A stretch of DNA of 64,000 bases, from positions 992,001-1,056,000 of the forward strand of contig CAVTAV010000002.1 of assembly GCA_963732795.1 (NCBI GenBank), read 5' to 3'. The notes under the pieces were generated by a model. It was not told the DNA's origin. It searched no databases and worked only from the letters and a program-made list of their open reading frames with translations. This DNA is from CAVTAV01 sp963732795 (GTDB lineage Bacteria; Pseudomonadota; Alphaproteobacteria; CAVTAV01). Positions 26,352-34,817 of this stretch are shown in pieces. The position numbers and the translations under genes are program-made. The stretch's first letter is position 1. The number at the start of each line of letters is the position of its first letter.

Positions 26352-27413
26352 ATGACCAAACGAAAGACACTCATCATTGCCGTCGGGATCGTCGTCGTTC
26401 TCGGCGCCGCGGCAGTGCCTCTGGTCAATCGCTACATCCATGGGAATATTCTCAGGATCACCATGGGCGGCGCCGGCGAGGTAACGAGTTGCCGCAGCAA
26501 TTGGCCCGAGGACGCGCGGCATCCGAAGCCGGACGAGCCCGCCGGCATGGTGTGGGTTCCGGGCGGTACCGCGACGATTGGCTCCACCGAGGTCTATGCC
26601 GAGGAAGGTCCGACAAAGACAGCGACCGTGAAGGGCTTCTGGCTCGACCGATTTGAAGTGTCGAACGCGGAATTCGCCGACTTCGTCAAAGCGACCGGCT
26701 ATGTCACCACGGCGGAAAAATCCGCCGGTCACGGCTTCCCCGAGAACGGCTCGGCCGTGTTTACGGCGGCGCCCAAGGAAGGCGATGGGTGGCTGTTCGT
26801 AGCCGGCGCCGACTGGCGTCATCCGGACGGGCCCGATAGCACGATCGTCGGACACGAAGACGACCCGGTGGTGCAGGTCTCGCTCGAGGACGCTGAAGCC
26901 TATGCCAAGTGGAAAGGCCGCGTACTTCCGACAGAGGACGAATGGGAATACGCCGCACGCAGCGGCATTAGCGGCGAGACTTACGCCTGGGGGAACGAGT
27001 TAACCCCCGACGGCAAATACATGGCCAATACCTGGCAGGGCTTCTTCCCGTTCGACAACAGTGGCGCCGACGGTCATATGGGGCGGGCTCCGCGGGGCTG
27101 CTATCCGCCGAACCAGTTCGGGCTCTATGATATGATCGGTAATGTCTGGGAATGGACAAAAAGCTTCTATTTTCCGAGCCATGATCCGAGCGAGCAGGAG
27201 ACCGACAGGTTCAAGGCCGGCTACGATCCGCGTCAACCGGGCGTACCGGTCGCCGTGATCAAGGGCGGCTCCTATCTCTGCGCACCGAATTATTGCCGTC
27301 GCTATCGGCCCGCCGCGCGCTTTGCTCAGGAGACATTGCTGGGCACAAACCATATCGGCTTTCGAACCGCGCTCTACGCGTCCGGTCAAAACGACGAACC
27401 GGCGGCGCACTGA
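26352..27413 (+). CDS. Membrane-anchored formylglycine-generating enzyme (SUMF1/FGE family)
   Basis: 353 residues, intact. One N-terminal helix (TLIIAVGIVVVLGAAAVPLV, 6-25) places the catalytic domain outside the inner membrane. The domain runs from GMVWVPGGTATIGS to the end with DRFEVSNAEFADFV, RVLPTEDEWEYAARSG, QFGLYDMIGNVWEWTKSFY and GGSYLCAPNYCRRYRPAAR. Cys310 and Cys315 match the two copper-binding catalytic Cys of aerobic FGE (human 336/341), so it should be active, not merely an FGE-fold protein. FGE converts Cys in C-x-P-x-R of sulfatases into formylglycine. No sulfatase gene is present in this window. It lies 79 bases after the ABC gene and 97 before the second HupE-like gene. Confidence 0.9.
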   Translation: MTKRKTLIIAVGIVVVLGAAAVPLVNRYIHGNILRITMGGAGEVTSCRSNWPEDARHPKPDEPAGMVWVPGGTATIGSTEVYAEEGPTKTATVKGFWLDRFEVSNAEFADFVKATGYVTTAEKSAGHGFPENGSAVFTAAPKEGDGWLFVAGADWRHPDGPDSTIVGHEDDPVVQVSLEDAEAYAKWKGRVLPTEDEWEYAARSGISGETYAWGNELTPDGKYMANTWQGFFPFDNSGADGHMGRAPRGCYPPNQFGLYDMIGNVWEWTKSFYFPSHDPSEQETDRFKAGYDPRQPGVPVAVIKGGSYLCAPNYCRRYRPAARFAQETLLGTNHIGFRTALYASGQNDEPAAH

Positions 27414-27510
27414 CGGGCGACGGTCGCGCACACATTTCTGGTGGAGTTGCGCTGCGGCCCCTATCATAGGGTTCGGAATTTTCGAGAGTTCCTTCACCAA
27501 TGGGGTGGTG

Positions 27511-28530
27511 ATGTTTCGCCTCGCGCGCGGGTCCTGTCTCCGGTTTCTGCTTATCGGCGGGCTGATCGTGCTCGGCCTGACGGGGGTGGCCCAGGCCCAT
27601 GAGGTCCGGCCTGGCTATCTGCAGATCGCCGAGGCGCCGGATCAGGCCGTCCACGTCCTGTGGAGGATGCCGATCCAGGGCGATTACGGGCTGCCCATCC
27701 GGCCGGCGCTTTCCTCGGGCTGGCTCGACGGCGCACCGGACAGCCGGATCCAGGACGGCTCCGAGTTGACCGAGCAATGGACGGTCGCCGCCCCGCACCC
27801 GCCGCTCAAGGGCCAGACCGTCCGGATCGAAGGGCTGGAAAAGACCATCACCGACGTACTTCTGCGCGTCCAGTTCGCGGACGGCAAGACTTTCTCCCGG
27901 CTGATGCGGGGCAGCGATCCGAGCGTGACGATCCCCTCGCTCACGTCGTCGTCGATGGGCCTCGCGAGCTATTTCCTGCTCGGCGTGCGGCATATCTGGA
28001 GCGGCGTGGATCACCTGCTCTACGTGCTCGGGCTGATGCTTCTGGTGCGGAGCGTGCGCGCCCTGTTCTGGACGCTTACGGCCTTTACTCTCGCGCACAG
28101 CATCACGCTCGCCGCCGCGACCCTCGGCATCGTCGATATTCCGCCCGCGCCCGTGGAGGCCTGCATCGCACTCAGCATCGTCTATGTGGCGGTGGAGCTG
28201 GTGCGGTCGAAGGACCGGCGAGTGCCGCGGCCCTGGCTGATCGCCTTTGCGTTCGGCTTGCTGCACGGCCTCGGCTTCGCAGGCGCGCTCCGGCAGGTCG
28301 GCCTGCCCGCCCATGAAATCCCGCAGGCTCTGTTCCTGTTCAATCTCGGCATCGAGGCGGGCCAGGTCAGCTTCGTCGCGCTCATGCTGCTGATTCTTGG
28401 CAGCCTGCGCCTCGTCCTGCCAGCGCTCGAGCTCAATGTCCGGCGCGCCGTGCCTTATGTCGTCGGCTCGCTTGCCTCGTTCTGGCTGATCGAGCGCTCG
28501 CTCATCGCTTTCCATTTCTTCACGCCCTAG
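27511..28530 (+). CDS. HupE/UreJ-like membrane protein, copy 2
   Basis: 339 residues, intact. A signal peptide ends at VAQAHEVRPGYLQI, with an HEVRPxYL start typical of the HupE/UreJ_2 family. An extracytoplasmic beta domain (about 30-150) follows, then about seven helices beginning FLLGVRHIWSGVDHLLYVLGLMLL and including FTLAHSITLAAA, FAFGLLHGLGFAGALRQVGLP and LFLFNLGIEAGQ. The GxxHIxxGxDHLL and AHSIT histidines resemble metal-coordinating positions of nickel/cobalt permeases. ATG 27511 was chosen since two GTG codons before it add nothing. It lies 10 bases upstream of the second DUF3604 gene, mirroring the first module. Function unknown. Confidence 0.85.
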   Translation: MFRLARGSCLRFLLIGGLIVLGLTGVAQAHEVRPGYLQIAEAPDQAVHVLWRMPIQGDYGLPIRPALSSGWLDGAPDSRIQDGSELTEQWTVAAPHPPLKGQTVRIEGLEKTITDVLLRVQFADGKTFSRLMRGSDPSVTIPSLTSSSMGLASYFLLGVRHIWSGVDHLLYVLGLMLLVRSVRALFWTLTAFTLAHSITLAAATLGIVDIPPAPVEACIALSIVYVAVELVRSKDRRVPRPWLIAFAFGLLHGLGFAGALRQVGLPAHEIPQALFLFNLGIEAGQVSFVALMLLILGSLRLVLPALELNVRRAVPYVVGSLASFWLIERSLIAFHFFTP

Positions 28531-28540
28531 GGAGCCTGCC

Positions 28541-30358
28541 ATGACCGATCGTCTCAAGCTCGCCTGCAGCCTCGCCGCCCTGCTGATCGCAAGCGGGCTT
28601 GCGGGACCGGCCCTCGGCGCCGACGCCCTCCCCGCCCCCAATCCCGAGCGCAACGCCTATTTCGGCGATCTGCATCTCCATACCAGCATGTCGTTCGATG
28701 CGGCGGCCGCCGGCACCAATACCATGCCGGAGGACTCCTACAAGTACGCCCGCGGCGACACGGTGACCTATCTCGGCATGAAAGTGCGGCGGAACGTGCC
28801 GCTCGACTTCCTCGCCGTCACCGACCATTCGGAATATCTCGGCATCGTAAACGAGGCGTCCGATCCTAACGGCCCCTTCAAGGATACCGAGTTGGCCGCA
28901 AGAACTCGCGGGCAAGGCCATGCGGCAAGTCATGGGCCATTTCAGCCCGTCGGGATTCCTCGGTGTCGCCAAGCCGATCCCGGAATTCACGACCGAGAAG
29001 GTGCTTGAAATCGAACTGGCAGATCGAGGTCGCGGCCGCCCAGAAATATTACGAGCCCGGCAAGTTCACGACCTTCGTCGCCTATGAATGGTCGCCCATG
29101 CCGAACGGCAACCATCTCCATCGCTGCGTGATCTTCGAGGGCCCGAAATTACCCGAACCGGCCGTTCAGCTCGCTCGAACTCCCAGAAGCCCGAGGATCT
29201 CTGGAAATACGCCGAGCGGAACCGCAAGGAAGGCATCAAGTGATCCTGATCCCGCACAACTCCAATCTCAGCGACGGACTGATGTTCGCCTACAAGGATT
29301 CCTACGGCAAAGAGATCACGCGCGCCTATGCGCGCAGAACGCCAGATGAACGAGCCCCTGGTCGAGGTAGCCCAAATCAAGGGCACCAGCGAGACCCGGC
29401 CGGAACTCTCGCCGACAGACGAGTTCGCCGGCTTCGAGCTCGTGCCGCTCGTCATCAACGGCAAGCGCGAGCATCTGCACGGCAGCTATGTCCGCGACGC
29501 CTATAAGCGCGGGCTGGAGATCCAGGCCAAGGTCGGCGTCAATCCGTTCAAATTCGGCATGGTCGGCGATACCGATGCCCATTCGGGCACGTCCGCCACC
29601 GAGGAGGACAATTTCCACGGCGGCCTCGGCAACAACGACAGCCAGGCGGATCCGCATCGGCTGTTCACCCAGCCCGATCCAATCATGAACACGCCGATAC
29701 CGTCCTGACGCCGGGCGGCCTCACGGGCGTCTGGGCCGAGCAGAACACGCGCGAGTCGATCTTCAACGCCCTGAAGCGCCGCGAGGTCTTCGCGACGTCG
29801 GGCGGACGCATGCGGGTCCGCTTTTTCGCGAGCTTTGGCTATAACGACGGGCATCACGAAGAACGCGGACTGGATCAAGGCAGCCTATGCCTCGGGCGTT
29901 CCGATGGGCGCGGACCTGCCGCATAGGGAAGGGCGCGCCGCGCTTCCTGGTCTGGGCCCTGAAGGATCCGAATTCCGGCAATCTCGACCGCATCCAGATC
30001 GTCAAGCTCTGGGTCGAAGAGCGGCGAGAGCCACGAGAAGGTCTATGACGTCGTCTGGTCGGGCGACCGCAAGCCCGATCCGGCGACCGGCAAGGTCCCG
30101 GCGGTCGGCAACACCGTGAACCTGAAGACCGCGACCTATACGAACACGATCGGCGCGGTCCAGCTCAAGGGCGAGTGGACCGACCCGGATTTCGATCCGT
30201 CGATCTCGGCGATCTATTACGCCCGGGTCCTCGAAATCCCGACCCCGCGCTGGCCGGTCTATCTCTCGGTCCGAAGCGGCGTGCCGCTGCCGGAGGACAC
30301 GCCGAAAATCCACCAGGAACGCGCCTGGACCTCACCGATTTTCTACGATCCGAAGTGA
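28541..30358 (+). CDS. DUF3604 exported protein, copy 2 (many frame breaks)
   Basis: About 600 residues over several frames. A signal peptide (1-26, ALGAD) leads to NAYFGDLHLHTSMSFDAAA, then PLDFLAVTDHSEYLGIV. After a break near 28900 come MRQVMGHFSPSGFLGVAKPI and EVAAAQKYYEPGKFTTFVAYEW; then ILIPHNSNLSDGLMFAYKDSYG, VEVAQIKGTSETRPELSP, FGMVGDTDAHSGTSA, TRESIFNALKRREVFATSGGRM and YYARVLEIPTPRWPVYLSVR. Metal motifs HLHT, DHSE, HNSN and DAH agree with copy 1, so this is a true paralogue. I count breaks near 28900, 29015, 29155, 29235, 29330, 29690, 29840, 29925 and 30020. It is downstream of HupE-like copy 2 by 10 bases. No isomerase gene is attached to this copy. Confidence 0.8.
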
Positions 30359-30365
30359 CAGCTAC

Positions 30366-30488
30366 CGTCATGCGCGGACTTGATCCGCGCATCCACGCCT
30401 TGCGTTGTAAGGGAAGACGTGTATGGCCGGGCCTTCGCCGCGGCGAAGCGGCTACGGCCGCGCAGGCGAGTCAAGCCCGGCCATGACG
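30366..30488. repeat. Composite intergenic palindromic repeat, family A copy 2
   Basis: It opens CGTCATGCGCGGACTTGATCC and closes GTCAAGCCCGGCCATGACG; inside is a second palindrome CTTCGCCGCGGCGAAG. It is a longer relative of 4066-4142 and begins 8 bases after a stop codon, between convergent genes. Confidence 0.65.
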
Positions 30489-30505
30489 ATATCGCTTGAG
30501 CCGTC

Positions 30506-30970
30506 TTACTTCGACGGCGGGCCGGCCTGGAAGACTTCGATCGTGTAGCCGTCCGGGTCGGTGATGAAATAGACCTGGGGCGCGGGGCCGCCGTTAGTGC
30601 CCTTGGCCTGCTCGACCTTGTAGCCCTTGGCCTCGACAGTCTTCGCAAACGCGCCCGCGTTCGGCGCATTGAAGATCAGGCGACCGAAGCTCTGGCGGCC
30701 GTTCGTGGTCGGGAAGTCGGTGATGGCGATGATCGGCGCCTTGAACGTGCCGTCCATCGATAGAATCACCTCGGTGCCCTGGGCCACCTTCATCTTGTTC
30801 ACCTGCTTCAGACCCATGACGTCGGTATAGAACGCGACTTCCTTGTCTTGATCCGGCGAATTCAGCGCCGCGCCCGCGATCATGGGCATGTCGGCGGCGA
30901 GCGTCGGCGCGCTTGCCAAAACGCTGGTGGAAAGTACGGCCGCAGCGGCCAGCAGAATCGTCTTTTTCAT
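30506..30970 (-). CDS. Exported VOC family protein
   Basis: 154 residues, intact. A signal peptide (MKKTILLAAAAVLSTSVLAS, cleavage near LAAD 26) precedes one VOC domain: AALNSPDQDKEVAFYTDVMGLKQV, EVILSM, RLIFNAPNAGAFAKTVEAKGYKV and VYFITDPDGYTIEVFQAG. The terminal TDPDGYTIEVFQ is a glyoxalase-type C-terminus with the metal Glu. The first motif lacks the usual His at the start of the domain (AGAALNSPD), so metal binding may be incomplete. It is divergent from ccoN; an FNR-type box lies 158 bases upstream of its start. Substrate unknown. It is the third VOC protein in the window and the second exported one. Confidence 0.84.
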   Translation of the reverse strand: MKKTILLAAAAVLSTSVLASAPTLAADMPMIAGAALNSPDQDKEVAFYTDVMGLKQVNKMKVAQGTEVILSMDGTFKAPIIAITDFPTTNGRQSFGRLIFNAPNAGAFAKTVEAKGYKVEQAKGTNGGPAPQVYFITDPDGYTIEVFQAGPPSK

Positions 30971-31127
30971 TACGTCACCCTCTCTCTTTTTCGGAGCCAC
31001 CCCACTGACGTCGCTGCCTCGCGACCGGTTGCCGCGGCGGCCGGCGCCAACAGACCGGAACCCTAACGGAAATCGGCTCTGGAAACAGCACAAATCGCAT
31101 GGGTTGCGCCTCGGATTGCTGCGTTGC

Positions 31128-31141
31128 ATGATCATGATCAA
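31128..31141. promoter_or_regulatory. FNR/FixK-type binding site upstream of ccoN
   Basis: ATGATCATGATCAA fits TTGAT-N4-ATCAA at 9 of 10 positions. Its centre is about 182 bases upstream of ccoN, so the transcript would begin near 31176 if activation is from -41.5. cco operons are standard FixK/FNR targets, which supports the assignment. The 346 bases between 30971 and 31316 hold no gene. Confidence 0.65.
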
Positions 31142-31316
31142 TGCCCGTCCCGGCCGGGTCTGTCATGTCTGCCGCCCATCGGGATCAACGACGCTTCGGG
31201 CCAGTAATGTTTACGCAATAATAACTACCGTATTAGTTCATAACGCGTATTAGCGGTGTGACCGGGCGTTCGCTCGGGCCGTCTTCAACAATTCAGCTCC
31301 AAAAAGAGACAGATCG

Positions 31317-32990
31317 ATGAGCGTAGCCTCGAACAAGCTTACCGCGTCGGACAGGATGGGCCTCGGCGAAATGGGGATGCTTGGCGTCCTGATCGCCTGC
31401 ACGGCCTTAAGCGTGATCTTCATCGCGCGCGCCCAGGACACGGGATTCCGCATTCATATGTTCATCGTGTTCCTGTCCGGGATCGCGGGGATCATCGCGG
31501 TCGGCAATTGGCGGATGAAACGGCTGGCCAACGAGGCCAAGGGCATATTCCTCCAGGGCAAGGACGGGGAGCTCGTCTATAACGACAGCGTGATCAAGGC
31601 GGGCGCGATCGCCTCGGTGATCTGGGGCCTGGTCGGGTTTCTGGCCGGGCTCTTCATCGCGCTGCAGCTCGCCTTCCCTCACCTCAATCTCGGCGAATAC
31701 GGCAATTTCGGCCGGCTGCGGCCGCTGCATACCTCGGCGGTGATCTTCGCCTTCGGCGGCAACGTGCTGATCGCCACGAGCTTCTATGTCGTGCAGCGGA
31801 CCTGCAAGGCGCGGCTCTATGGCGAGATCGCGCCGTGGTTCGTCTTCTGGGGCTATCAGCTTTTCATCGTCCTGGCGGCGTCCGGCTACGTCCTCGGCAT
31901 CACCCAGTCGAAGGAATATGCCGAGCCGGAATGGTACATCGACATCTGGCTGACCGTCGTCTGGGTGATGTATCTCATCGTCTTCCTCGGCACGCTGATG
32001 CGACGCCGCGAGCCGCATATCTACGTGGCGAACTGGTTCTATCTCTCGTTCATCGTCACCATCGCGATGCTGCACATCGTCAACAATCTGGCGGTGCCGG
32101 ACAGCATTTTCTCGTCGAAGAGCTACATTCTTTATTCCGGCGTCCAGGACGCGCTGATCCAGTGGTGGTACGGCCACAACGCGGTGGGCTTCTTTCTCAC
32201 CGCCGGCTTCCTGGCGATCATGTACTACTTCATCCCGAAACGGGCGCAGCGGCCGGTCTATTCCTATCGACTGTCGATCGTCCATTTCTGGTCGCTGATC
32301 TTCATCTATATCTGGGCCGGTCCGCACCACCTCCATTACACCGCGCTGCCCGATTGGACGCAGACTCTCGGCATGGTGTTCTCGGTCATGCTGTGGATGC
32401 CGTCCTGGGGCGGTATGATCAACGGCCTGATGACGCTTTCCGGCGCCTGGGACAAGTTCCGAACCGATCCGGTGCTCCGCATGATGGTCGTCTCGGTGGC
32501 GTTCTACGGCATGAGCACCTTCGAGGGGCCGGTCATGTCCGTCCGGGAAGTCAACGCCCTCAGCCATTACACCGACTGGACCATCGGCCACGTCCATTCG
32601 GGCGCCTTGGGCTGGGTCGCCTATATCAGCTTCGGCGCGATCTATTGCCTCGTGCCCTGGCTTTGGAAGAAGAAGCAGCTCTATTCGATGAAGCTGGTCG
32701 AGGTCCATTTCTGGGTCTCCTCGATCGGCATCGTGCTCTACATCGTCGCGATGTGGTGGGCGGGCATCACCCAAGGCCTGATGTGGCGCGCCTATAACGA
32801 TCTCGGCTTCCTGCAATATTCCTTCGCCGAGACCGTGCTGGCTATTCATCCGCTGTACATCATCCGGGCGTTGGGCGGCGGGCTGTTCCTCATCGGCGCC
32901 TTCGTGATGGCCTACAATCTCTGGCGCACCGTGGTGGGCGAGCCCGACCGCGAGGCGGTCGCCATGCCCGTCCAAGCGGCAGCCGAGTAG
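31317..32990 (+). CDS. ccoN: cbb3-type cytochrome c oxidase subunit I
   Basis: 557 residues, intact. The catalytic subunit of the high-affinity cbb3 oxidase, with 12 or more membrane helices carrying heme b, heme b3 and CuB. Expected features are RPLHTSAVIFAFGGNVLIATSFYVVQ (low-spin heme His), QWWYGHNAVGFFLTAGFLAIMYYFIPK, SIVHFWSLIFIYIWAGPHHLHYTALPDW (the CuB HH pair), and HYTDWTIGHVHSGALGWVAY with the heme ligands. Length is slightly over the usual about 540 because of a longer N-terminal segment. First gene of the contiguous ccoNOQP-ccoGHIS cluster, 9 bases before ccoO, behind an FNR/FixK-type box. Confidence 0.97.
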   Translation: MSVASNKLTASDRMGLGEMGMLGVLIACTALSVIFIARAQDTGFRIHMFIVFLSGIAGIIAVGNWRMKRLANEAKGIFLQGKDGELVYNDSVIKAGAIASVIWGLVGFLAGLFIALQLAFPHLNLGEYGNFGRLRPLHTSAVIFAFGGNVLIATSFYVVQRTCKARLYGEIAPWFVFWGYQLFIVLAASGYVLGITQSKEYAEPEWYIDIWLTVVWVMYLIVFLGTLMRRREPHIYVANWFYLSFIVTIAMLHIVNNLAVPDSIFSSKSYILYSGVQDALIQWWYGHNAVGFFLTAGFLAIMYYFIPKRAQRPVYSYRLSIVHFWSLIFIYIWAGPHHLHYTALPDWTQTLGMVFSVMLWMPSWGGMINGLMTLSGAWDKFRTDPVLRMMVVSVAFYGMSTFEGPVMSVREVNALSHYTDWTIGHVHSGALGWVAYISFGAIYCLVPWLWKKKQLYSMKLVEVHFWVSSIGIVLYIVAMWWAGITQGLMWRAYNDLGFLQYSFAETVLAIHPLYIIRALGGGLFLIGAFVMAYNLWRTVVGEPDREAVAMPVQAAAE

Positions 32991-32999
32991 GAGGGCGCG

Positions 33000-33728
33000 A
33001 TGAAATTCAACAACCAGTTCTTCGAAAAGAACTCGATCGCCCTGCTGATCGGCATCCTGATCGTGGTGTCCATTGGGGGTATCGTGGAAATCGCGCCGAC
33101 CTTCTATCTCAAGAACACGATCGAGAAGGTCGACGGCGAGCGGCCCTATACGCCTTTGGAGCTCGCGGGACGCGACATCTATATCCGCGAAGGCTGCTAC
33201 AACTGCCACAGCCAGATGATCCGCGCGCTGCGCGACGAGGTCGAGCGCTACGGTCATTACTCTCTCGCGGCCGAGAGCATGTACGACCATCCGTTCCAAT
33301 GGGGCTCGAAGCGTACCGGGCCGGATCTTGCGCGGGTTGGTGGCAAATATTCCGACGAATGGCATGTGCAGCACCTGACCGATCCCCGAAGCGTAGTGCC
33401 GGAATCGATCATGCCGCCCTACGCCTTCCTCAAGAAGACGCCGCTCGACTTCAGTCATATCGACGAGGATCTGACCGCCAATCGCGACGTCGGCGTGCCC
33501 TATACGGACGACGACATCAAGAACGCCAAGCTCGATGTCTACGCCCAGACCCATCCGGACTCCGACGAGGTCGACGATTTCCAGAAGCGCTATCCGAAGG
33601 CCATCGCGCGCGACTTCGACGGCAATCCCGAGATGGTCTCGGAGATGGACGCACTGATCGCCTATCTCCAGATGCTCGGCACGCTGGTGGACTTCTCGGT
33701 CTACGACGCATCCGACAATTTGCGCTGA
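33000..33728 (+). CDS. ccoO: cbb3-type cytochrome c oxidase subunit II (monoheme cytochrome c)
   Basis: 242 residues, intact. One N-terminal helix (IALLIGILIVVSIGGIVEIAP) anchors a periplasmic cytochrome c domain with heme motif CYNCH at 66-70 (REGCYNCHSQMIRALRDEVERYG) and axial Met candidates in SIMPPYAFL. GSKRTGPDLARVGGKYSDEWH is diagnostic for CcoO. It passes electrons from CcoP to CcoN. ATG 33000 follows AGGAGG directly. A 10-base gap separates it from ccoQ. Confidence 0.97.
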   Translation: MKFNNQFFEKNSIALLIGILIVVSIGGIVEIAPTFYLKNTIEKVDGERPYTPLELAGRDIYIREGCYNCHSQMIRALRDEVERYGHYSLAAESMYDHPFQWGSKRTGPDLARVGGKYSDEWHVQHLTDPRSVVPESIMPPYAFLKKTPLDFSHIDEDLTANRDVGVPYTDDDIKNAKLDVYAQTHPDSDEVDDFQKRYPKAIARDFDGNPEMVSEMDALIAYLQMLGTLVDFSVYDASDNLR

Positions 33729-33738
33729 GGACACGACC

Positions 33739-33936
33739 ATGCACCTCGATTACGAAACCGTCGTTCATTTCACCAAGTCCTGGGGCCTGATCTATTTCAT
33801 CGTCCTGATGGCGATCGTGCTGGTCTACGCCTTCTGGCCCGGCAGCAAGAAGAAGTTCGACCGCGCGGCGCGGATGCCCCTCGACGACGACACCACCGAT
33901 ACGCCCGCGGCACAAGGAGCCGAAAACCATGGCTGA
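33739..33936 (+). CDS. ccoQ: cbb3-type oxidase small subunit CcoQ
   Basis: 65 residues with a single helix (LIYFIVLMAIVLVYAFWP) and a polar, acidic tail. The YxFWPxxKKxFDxAARMPLDDD pattern is the usual CcoQ/FixQ ending. It stabilises the oxidase complex. Its last 8 bases overlap ccoP, implying coupled translation. Confidence 0.93.
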   Translation: MHLDYETVVHFTKSWGLIYFIVLMAIVLVYAFWPGSKKKFDRAARMPLDDDTTDTPAAQGAENHG

Positions 33937-34804
33937 CGATTCCCACCGCCAGGTCGACGACGTCACCGGCACCGAGACCACCGGCCACGAATGGGACGGC
34001 ATCCGCGAGCTCGATACGCCGACGCCACGCTGGTGGCTCTGGACCTTCCTCGGCACGGTGATCTTCGCCATCGGCTACGTCATTGCCATGCCGGCGATCC
34101 CGCTGATCCACACCTATACCAAGGGTCTCCTCGGCTACTCCCAGCGCGAGGTCGTGGCCGAGCAGCTCGCCAATGCCAAGGCGGAACGGCAGGGCATGGA
34201 GAACCAGATCCTCGCTGCCGACTTCATGACGATCGAGCAGACGCCCAAGCTGCTGAGCTTCGCCATGGCCGAGGGTCAGGCGGTATTCGGCGACAACTGC
34301 GTTCCCTGCCACGGCCAGGGCGGCCAGGGCGGCAACGGCTATCCCAACCTCGCCGACGACAATTGGCTGTGGGGCGGCACGTACGATGCCATCTACACCA
34401 CCATCCAGCACGGTATCCGCTCCGAGGACGCCAAGACCCGGATCAACAACATGCCCGCCTTCCTCAAGGACGGTCTCTTGAACAGCACGCAGGTCCATGA
34501 CGTCGTCGAATACGTGCTCCAGATCTCGGGCCAGGACCATGACGCCGCGATGGCCGCCAAGGGCAAGGAAGTGTTCATGAACCAATGCGTCACCTGCCAT
34601 GGCGAGAACGGCAAGGGCAACCAGGAGCTCGGCGCGCCGAACCTGACCGACGCCATCTGGCAGTTCGGCGGCACCCGCAAGGACATCACCGAGACCGTTT
34701 CGAATGCCCGCAACTACGTCATGCCGGCGTGGTCGTCGCGGCTCGATCCGGGCGTGATCAAGAGCCTCGCCGTCTATGTCCATTCATTGGGCGGCGGGCA
34801 GTAA
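33929..34804 (+). CDS. ccoP: cbb3-type cytochrome c oxidase subunit III (diheme)
   Basis: 291 residues, intact. A membrane helix (WWLWTFLGTVIFAIGYVIAMP) follows the typical TTGHEWDGIRELDTPTPRWW leader. Two cytochrome c domains carry CVPCH (124-128) and CVTCH (220-224); axial Met candidates are in NNMPAF and YVMPAW. It accepts electrons from soluble cytochromes. ATG overlaps ccoQ by 8 bases. The next gene ccoG starts 13 bases downstream. Confidence 0.97.
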   Translation: MADDSHRQVDDVTGTETTGHEWDGIRELDTPTPRWWLWTFLGTVIFAIGYVIAMPAIPLIHTYTKGLLGYSQREVVAEQLANAKAERQGMENQILAADFMTIEQTPKLLSFAMAEGQAVFGDNCVPCHGQGGQGGNGYPNLADDNWLWGGTYDAIYTTIQHGIRSEDAKTRINNMPAFLKDGLLNSTQVHDVVEYVLQISGQDHDAAMAAKGKEVFMNQCVTCHGENGKGNQELGAPNLTDAIWQFGGTRKDITETVSNARNYVMPAWSSRLDPGVIKSLAVYVHSLGGGQ

Positions 34805-34817
34805 AGAGTAACGAACG

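Noticed and set aside
31407..33740. A 777-codon open frame antisense to ccoN and ccoO
   Set aside because: High-GC codon bias leaves the opposite strand open; its His/Asp/Arg-rich composition matches no family, while ccoN and ccoO on the plus strand are unambiguous.
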